Below, piece after piece: positions 12,821 through 16,797 of a stretch of DNA of 16,797 nt; the first letter of the stretch is position 1; each line of letters begins with the position of its first letter. The position numbers were made by a program, and so were the translations under genes. The notes under the pieces were generated by a model that saw only the letters and a list, made by a program, of their open reading frames with translations, had not been told where the DNA came from and made no database searches. Origin of the DNA: DASQPR01 sp035713725 (GTDB taxonomy: Bacteria; Actinomycetota; Actinomycetes; Mycobacteriales; Micromonosporaceae); contig DASTMZ010000012.1 in the NCBI GenBank assembly GCA_035713725.1, positions 1 through 16,797 on the forward strand. The letters run 5' to 3'.

Positions 12821-14041
12821 GTGACAGGCAACCCGGACGTGATCCTGATCGGGGCCGGCGTGATCGGCCTCTCGGTCGCGTGGCGTTGCGCGCAGCGTGG
12901 GCTCGTGGTGAGCGTGGTCGACCCGGCGGTGAGCGCGCCGGACAACGGGCCGGCCGTCGGCGCCTGGCACACCGCGGCGGGCATGCTCGCGCCGGTCACC
13001 GAACTGCACTACGAGGGGCGCGACCTGCTCGCGCTGAACGTCGAGTCCGCGGCGCGCTATCCGGACTTCGCGGCCGAGCTCACCGAGGCGACCGGTGTCG
13101 ACGTCGGCTATCGGCGCTGCGGGACGGTGCAGGTCGCTTGGGACGCGGCCGACCTCGCGGACCTGCGCGCGCTACACGCGTTCCAGGCGAGCCTCGGCGT
13201 GACCTCCGAGTTACTGACCAGCCGCGACCTGCGGAGCCTCTCACCGACGTTGGCCGCCGGCCTGCCCGGTGGGCTGTGGGCCGCCGACGACCACCAGGTT
13301 GACAACCGGTTGCTGCACGCGGCACTGCTCGTCGCGGCACGACGGGCCGGCGTGGACGTACGGCACGGCCACGTCGCGTCGGTGGACGTACGGTCGGGTC
13401 GCGCGGCCGGCGTACGCATCGACGACGGCACGAGTGTTTCGGCCGGGCACGTCGTGCTCGCGGCCGGAGCCTGGTCACGCGACATCGGTGGGCTGCCGGA
13501 CGACGTACGCCCTCCGGTGCGACCGGTGAAGGGTCAGACGATCCGTCTCACGGCGCCACCGGACCTTCTGCCGCATGTGGTACGAGGATCCGTGAAGGGA
13601 CACCCGGTCTACCTGGTGCCGCGTACGACTGGCGAAGTGGTCGTCGGCGCGTCGAGCGAAGAGGCCGGCTTCGACGTACGAGCCCGCACCGGCGCCGTCT
13701 ACGAGCTGCTCCGCGACGCGATAACGCTGGTGCCGGAGCTGAGCGAGATGACGTTCGCCGAGGTCAGCACGAGCGTGCGACCGGGTTCACCGGACAACGC
13801 ACCGATCATCGGCCCGACCCGGCTCGACGGGCTCGTTGTCGCGACTGGCCACTACCGCAACGGCATCCTGCTGACCCCGATCACCGGCGACGAGGTGGCC
13901 ACGATCGTCGCGGACGGCAAGGTCCCCGACATCCTGGCCGCATTCTCCCCCGATCGCTTCGGCGCCTCTGTGGCGGCGACGGGCGCCGCGAACTCGGCAG
14001 CCGCGGCCGCCGCGAACTCATCGACCCCTATCGAGGCATAA
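12821..14041 (+). CDS. thiO: glycine oxidase ThiO
   Basis: ThiO is a 406-residue FAD enzyme that oxidises glycine to dehydroglycine (iminoacetate) for thiazole formation. The FAD-binding site VILIGAGVIGLSVAWRCAQR (7-26, GxGxxG at 11-16), the substrate/FAD loop (GAWHTAAGMLAP), GEVVVGASSEEAGFD, and the C-terminal RPGSPDNAPIIGPT and ATGHYRNGILLTPITG are all typical DAO/ThiO. The GTG start at 12821 has GGAGGG 6 bases upstream. The last ~25 residues (SVAATGAANSAAAAAANSS, then TPIEA) are an Ala/Asn/Ser tail containing an 11-base direct repeat, probably not part of the fold. The thiS ATG begins 2 bases after the stop, so the genes are co-translated. Use of ThiO rather than ThiH implies an aerobic thiazole route. 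Confidence 0.95.
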   Translation: MTGNPDVILIGAGVIGLSVAWRCAQRGLVVSVVDPAVSAPDNGPAVGAWHTAAGMLAPVTELHYEGRDLLALNVESAARYPDFAAELTEATGVDVGYRRCGTVQVAWDAADLADLRALHAFQASLGVTSELLTSRDLRSLSPTLAAGLPGGLWAADDHQVDNRLLHAALLVAARRAGVDVRHGHVASVDVRSGRAAGVRIDDGTSVSAGHVVLAAGAWSRDIGGLPDDVRPPVRPVKGQTIRLTAPPDLLPHVVRGSVKGHPVYLVPRTTGEVVVGASSEEAGFDVRARTGAVYELLRDAITLVPELSEMTFAEVSTSVRPGSPDNAPIIGPTRLDGLVVATGHYRNGILLTPITGDEVATIVADGKVPDILAAFSPDRFGASVAATGAANSAAAAAANSSTPIEA

Positions 14042-14043
14042 CC

Positions 14044-14244
14044 ATGCACATCACCGTGAACGGCGAACTACACGAGATTGCCGACGGAGCGACGCTCGCC
14101 GATCTCGTCGCCGAACGCTTGCGATCGGACAAGGGCGTCGCGGCCGCCGTCGACGGAGAGGTCGCGCCACGGGGCAGCTGGCCCGGTGTCGCGTTGCGCG
14201 ACGGGCAGGCGGTCGAGTTGCTCACCGCCGTACAGGGAGGTTGA
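14044..14244 (+). CDS. thiS: sulfur carrier protein ThiS
   Basis: ThiS is 66 residues with a ubiquitin-like fold: MHITVNGELHEIADGATLAD, ending with the obligatory Gly-Gly (AVQGG). The C-terminal glycine is adenylated and turned into a thiocarboxylate that gives sulfur to ThiG; the activating ThiF/MoeB protein is not encoded in the window. The gene sits 2 bases after thiO and 1 base before thiG. Its last two sense codons GGA-GGT form part of the GGGAGG ribosome site for thiG. The length is normal. Confidence 0.95.
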   Translation: MHITVNGELHEIADGATLADLVAERLRSDKGVAAAVDGEVAPRGSWPGVALRDGQAVELLTAVQGG

Positions 14245-14245
14245 T

Positions 14246-15016
14246 ATGTCCGACGAACTTGTGCTGGCCGGCGAGAAGTTAGGGTCGCGGCTCATCCTGG
14301 GCACCGGCGGCGCGCCGAGCCTGCAAGTCGTCGACGAGGTGATCGGCGCATCCGGCACGGCACTGTGTACGGTCTCGATGCGCCGCGTCGATCCGAGCAC
14401 GGCGGGTTCGATTCTCGACGTGCTGTCCCGGCACGGCGTACGGATCCTGCCGAACACCGCCGGATGTCGTACCGCCCGCGAGGCGATCCTGACCGCGCAA
14501 TTGGCGCGCGACGCGCTCGACACCGAATGGGTGAAGCTCGAAGTCATCGCCGACGACGACACGCTGCTGCCCGACGCGATCGAACTTGTGGACGCGGCCG
14601 AGCGGCTGGTCGCCGATGGTTTCAAGGTCTTCCCGTACACGAACGATGACCCGATCCTCGCGCGCCGGCTGCAGCGCGTCGGCTGTGTCGCGGTGATGCC
14701 GCTCGGCGCGCCGATCGGCAGCGGCCTGGGCATCTTGAACCCGCACAACATCGAACTGATCGTCGCCGAGGCGGAGGTACCGGTCGTACTCGACGCGGGC
14801 GTGGGTACCGCTTCGGACGCCACGCTCGCCATGGAGTTGGGATGCGACGCGGTGTTGCTCGCATCCGCGGTCACGCGCGCACAGGACCCGGGTCTGATGG
14901 CGGCAGCCATGGCGGCGGCCGTCGACGCCGGACGGCTCGCCCGGCTCGCTGGACGAATTCCGAAACGGGAGCACGCGCACGCGTCGTCGCCGACCACCGG
15001 CATGGCCGTGCTGTAG
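14246..15016 (+). CDS. thiG: thiazole synthase ThiG
   Basis: ThiG is a 256-residue TIM-barrel protein that joins 1-deoxy-xylulose 5-phosphate, dehydroglycine from ThiO and sulfur from ThiS-COSH into the thiazole phosphate. Motifs: LILGTGGAPS (16-25), TVSMRRVDP (42-50), ILPNTAGCRTAREA (67-80), the Schiff-base lysine K97 in EWVKLEVIAD, VMPLGAPIGSGLG, and VVLDAGVGTASDA (phosphate-binding). All key parts are intact. The ATG at 14246 has GGGAGG 5 bases upstream inside the thiS end. A gap of about 96 bases then leads to the second riboswitch, so cytX is either read through from here or has its own promoter. Confidence 0.96.
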   Translation: MSDELVLAGEKLGSRLILGTGGAPSLQVVDEVIGASGTALCTVSMRRVDPSTAGSILDVLSRHGVRILPNTAGCRTAREAILTAQLARDALDTEWVKLEVIADDDTLLPDAIELVDAAERLVADGFKVFPYTNDDPILARRLQRVGCVAVMPLGAPIGSGLGILNPHNIELIVAEAEVPVVLDAGVGTASDATLAMELGCDAVLLASAVTRAQDPGLMAAAMAAAVDAGRLARLAGRIPKREHAHASSPTTGMAVL

Positions 15017-15112
15017 CGGCGGCGTCGCACGGCGCCGGTTGGCATGCGTCGCCGGTCCGCGCCGGCCGTGTCGCCAGCAACATCGCCAGAAATGCACCGC
15101 AGCAACGACAAG

Positions 15113-15208
15113 TCCATCGCGGGAGCTCGAGCATCCATCGGGCTGAGAGGGCGACTGGCACGCGTCGCCGACCGCACGAACCTGACCGGGTAATGCCGGC
15201 GTAGGGAG
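15113..15208 (+). ncRNA. TPP riboswitch (THI element) upstream of cytX
   Basis: A second TPP aptamer: GCGGGAGCT, GGGCTGAGAGGG (CTGAGA 15143-15148) and ACCTGACCGGGTAATGCCGG (15180-15199), then GTAGGGA. The closing 3' strand GGGAG (15204-15208) is itself the Shine-Dalgarno of cytX, 6 bases before the ATG at 15215. There is no room for a separate expression platform, so closing the aptamer with TPP should hide the ribosome site directly. The 5' boundary is uncertain by several bases. Confidence 0.94.
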
Positions 15209-15214
15209 AGGCAC

Positions 15215-16609
15215 ATGACCGCAAGCACCGCCGTACTCGACGACATGCACGCCGAGCCGGGTCGCACGCTCGACGACGTACAGCCGCGAACGTTGGGTTT
15301 CTGGGACCAGGTGGCGCTGTGGGGCAACCTCGGCATCAGCCTGCTCGGCCCGACCGGCGCGATCTTCCTGATCGCGCCGCACGCGTCTATGTTGGGCGCG
15401 CTCGTCGCGGTGATCGTCGGCACCGCGATCGGTACCCTGCTCGTCGCGCTCGCCGCGGTCGCGGGCGCACGGTCCGGCCGACCCGCGATGGTGCTGTTGC
15501 GAGGGCTGTTCGGCAAGAAGCTGTCCTATCTGCCGACCGTGTTGAACCTCGCGCAGTTGCTCGGCTGGGCGACGTTCGAGCTGGTCGTGATCGCGGCCGC
15601 GCTGAAGCAGTTGCTGCCGTGGCACGTGCAGTGGGCGTACATCGTGATTGCCGGGGTCGCCACCACGATCATGGCGATCTGGCCACTCGGCGTGGTACGG
15701 CTGCTGCGCCGCTACGCCCTCATCGCGGTGCTCGCCGCCATCGCGTACCTGTTCATCCAGCTTGGTCGCAACCCTATCCCGCCGCTCGCGCACGGCTCGT
15801 GGTCCGGCTTCTGGACCGATGCGGACGTGGTCATCGCGGTCGCCGTGTCCTGGGTTCCGCTCGCCGCCGACTACACGCGGCACTCGCGTACCGAACGCGC
15901 GGCGTTCGGCGGCGCCATGATCGGGTACACCGTCACGCAGGTGATCTGCTACGCGCTCGGCCTGCTCGCCTTCACCACCGTGGTGAGCGCTGCGGGCACG
16001 CCGGACCAACAGCAGTACAACCTCTTCGCCGCGTTCATCGCCGTACCGGTGGGTTGGCTCGCATTCGCGGTCTTGGTCGCCCGCGAGCTCGACGAGTCGT
16101 TCGCGAACGTCTACTCCACCGCCGTGTCGATCCAGAACCCGTTCCCGAAGGCGTCACGGCAGGTACTCGCGATCGGCGTCGGCACGGTCGCGACGGTCGG
16201 TGCGCTGATCCTCAAGATCGGTGCGTACCAGGACTTCCTTTACCTGCTCGGCTCGCTCTTCGTACCCATGTTCGCGGTGTTCGCGGTGCGCTACTTCCTG
16301 CTCGACCGTGACCGGCCATGGGACACCAGTGAGCACGCGCCGTCGCGCTGGAGCCTGCTCGTACCGTGGGTGGTCGGGTTCATCGCGTACCAGATCATCA
16401 ACCCGGGCTCGATCGGCTGGTGGGTGACGATGTGGACGCACGTACAGGGCTGGCTGCGCTTCACACCGCAGACCTGGATGTCTGCGTCGGTCATCTCGTT
16501 CGTGGTCGCCGCCGTGTTGACGCTCGCCATGGGCGCGTTCGACCGTCCGCGGCCGATGACGGCAAGCGTCGAACCTCTCGAAGCGCCGTCCGAGGTGGTG
16601 CCGCAGTGA
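15215..16609 (+). CDS. cytX: hydroxymethylpyrimidine transporter CytX (NCS1 family)
   Basis: This is a 464-residue integral membrane protein with about twelve hydrophobic segments. The first follows GFWDQVALWGNLGISLLGPT (res ~28-47), a hallmark of NCS1/CodB-like permeases in thiamine clusters. GLFGKKLSYLPTVLNLAQLL and SWVPLAADYTRHSR are further family-typical regions. Genes of this kind behind a TPP riboswitch are named cytX and are predicted to import hydroxymethylpyrimidine with a cation; experimental proof is limited. The start is ATG 15215, with GGGAG in the riboswitch 3' end. The stop overlaps a GTG start of thiD, pairing pyrimidine import with its phosphorylation. Confidence 0.92.
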   Translation: MTASTAVLDDMHAEPGRTLDDVQPRTLGFWDQVALWGNLGISLLGPTGAIFLIAPHASMLGALVAVIVGTAIGTLLVALAAVAGARSGRPAMVLLRGLFGKKLSYLPTVLNLAQLLGWATFELVVIAAALKQLLPWHVQWAYIVIAGVATTIMAIWPLGVVRLLRRYALIAVLAAIAYLFIQLGRNPIPPLAHGSWSGFWTDADVVIAVAVSWVPLAADYTRHSRTERAAFGGAMIGYTVTQVICYALGLLAFTTVVSAAGTPDQQQYNLFAAFIAVPVGWLAFAVLVARELDESFANVYSTAVSIQNPFPKASRQVLAIGVGTVATVGALILKIGAYQDFLYLLGSLFVPMFAVFAVRYFLLDRDRPWDTSEHAPSRWSLLVPWVVGFIAYQIINPGSIGWWVTMWTHVQGWLRFTPQTWMSASVISFVVAAVLTLAMGAFDRPRPMTASVEPLEAPSEVVPQ

Positions 16610-16797
16610 CCATGCCGACGGAGCGAGTCCCCAACGTGCTCACCATCGCCGGCTCGGATCCGAGTGGCGGCGCGGGCATCCAGGCAGACCTGAAGACGTT
16701 CGCTGCCCTCGGCGGCTACGGCATGAGCGTCCTGACCGGTCTCACCGCGCAGAACACCCAGGGCGTACGGTCGGTGCACGCCGTACCGGCGGCGTTC
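16606..16797 (+). CDS. thiD: hydroxymethylpyrimidine/phosphomethylpyrimidine kinase ThiD, N-terminal part
   Basis: The gene runs off the window; 64 residues are seen. NVLTIAGSDPSGGAGIQADL is the diagnostic substrate-binding start of ThiD, followed by KTFAALGGYGMSVLTGLTAQ and NTQGV. ThiD phosphorylates HMP to HMP-P and then HMP-PP for ThiE. The GTG at 16606 overlaps the cytX stop by 4 bases and has GAGG 10 bases upstream; an ATG at 16612, in the same frame, is the alternative, with poorer spacing. Any fusion at the C-terminus (for example to a TenA or ThiE domain) would lie outside the window. Confidence 0.95.
   Translation, partial: MTMPTERVPNVLTIAGSDPSGGAGIQADLKTFAALGGYGMSVLTGLTAQNTQGVRSVHAVPAAF

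Noticed and set aside
12617..13009. in-frame upstream extension of thiE
   Set aside because: It would run antisense through the thiO riboswitch and the thiO start; ThiE family alignment begins just after ATG 12616.
14068..15516. 482-aa Ser/Ala/Arg-rich open frame on the minus strand
   Set aside because: It is a shadow of thiS, thiG and cytX and crosses the TPP riboswitch.
14279..16009. 576-aa open frame on the minus strand opposite thiG and cytX
   Set aside because: It is antisense to thiG, the riboswitch and cytX, with low-complexity Arg/Asp/His runs and no recognisable domain.
1..16797. CRISPR arrays, rRNA, tRNA, insertion sequences
   Set aside because: I saw no spaced direct repeats of array type, no tRNA cloverleaf pattern, no rRNA sequence and no transposase-like protein on reading through.

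Overview
The window is high-GC DNA from an actinobacterium. Signs of this are strongly G/C-biased third codon positions, GTG starts, several genes that appear to start at the 5' end of their mRNA, U-less hairpin terminators, a FurA-type regulator, a DipZ-like redoxin and a glycine-oxidase (ThiO) thiamine branch. I cannot name a genus from the sequence alone.

Left part (1-3656): the 3' end of an alpha/beta hydrolase gene; a VapBC toxin-antitoxin pair with overlapping stop and start codons; and a leftward cluster of EHN-type epoxide hydrolase, DipZ-like redoxin with an incomplete CxxC, and a small DUF2007-like protein.

Middle part (about 3660-7530): a stretch visibly richer in A/T than its surroundings. 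A tightly coupled leftward pair encodes an unrecognised mainly helical protein (248 aa, with an Rx6H HEPN-like motif) and a 533-aa P-loop ATPase with a C-terminal helix-hairpin-helix region. A divergent gene encodes an unrecognised 185-aa protein. This looks acquired, and the gene pair is the best candidate for an undescribed, possibly defence-type, system. The evidence is architecture only.

Right-middle part (7531-11848): a dihydrofolate-reductase-fold protein (RibD C-terminal type), a possible 60-aa Cys-containing small protein with a strong terminator, a Fur-family regulator with its own 7-1-7 operator and a run of hairpins after it, then leftward genes for a histidine phosphatase, a DUF925-type nucleotidyltransferase and a class C beta-lactamase-like serine hydrolase.

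Right part (11939-16797): a thiamine locus. thiE reads left. Rightward from a TPP riboswitch come thiO-thiS-thiG, then a second TPP riboswitch, the hydroxymethylpyrimidine transporter gene cytX, and the start of thiD, which runs off the window. ThiO, ThiS and ThiG make the thiazole phosphate. CytX imports and ThiD phosphorylates the pyrimidine. ThiE joins the two halves. thiC is not in this window.
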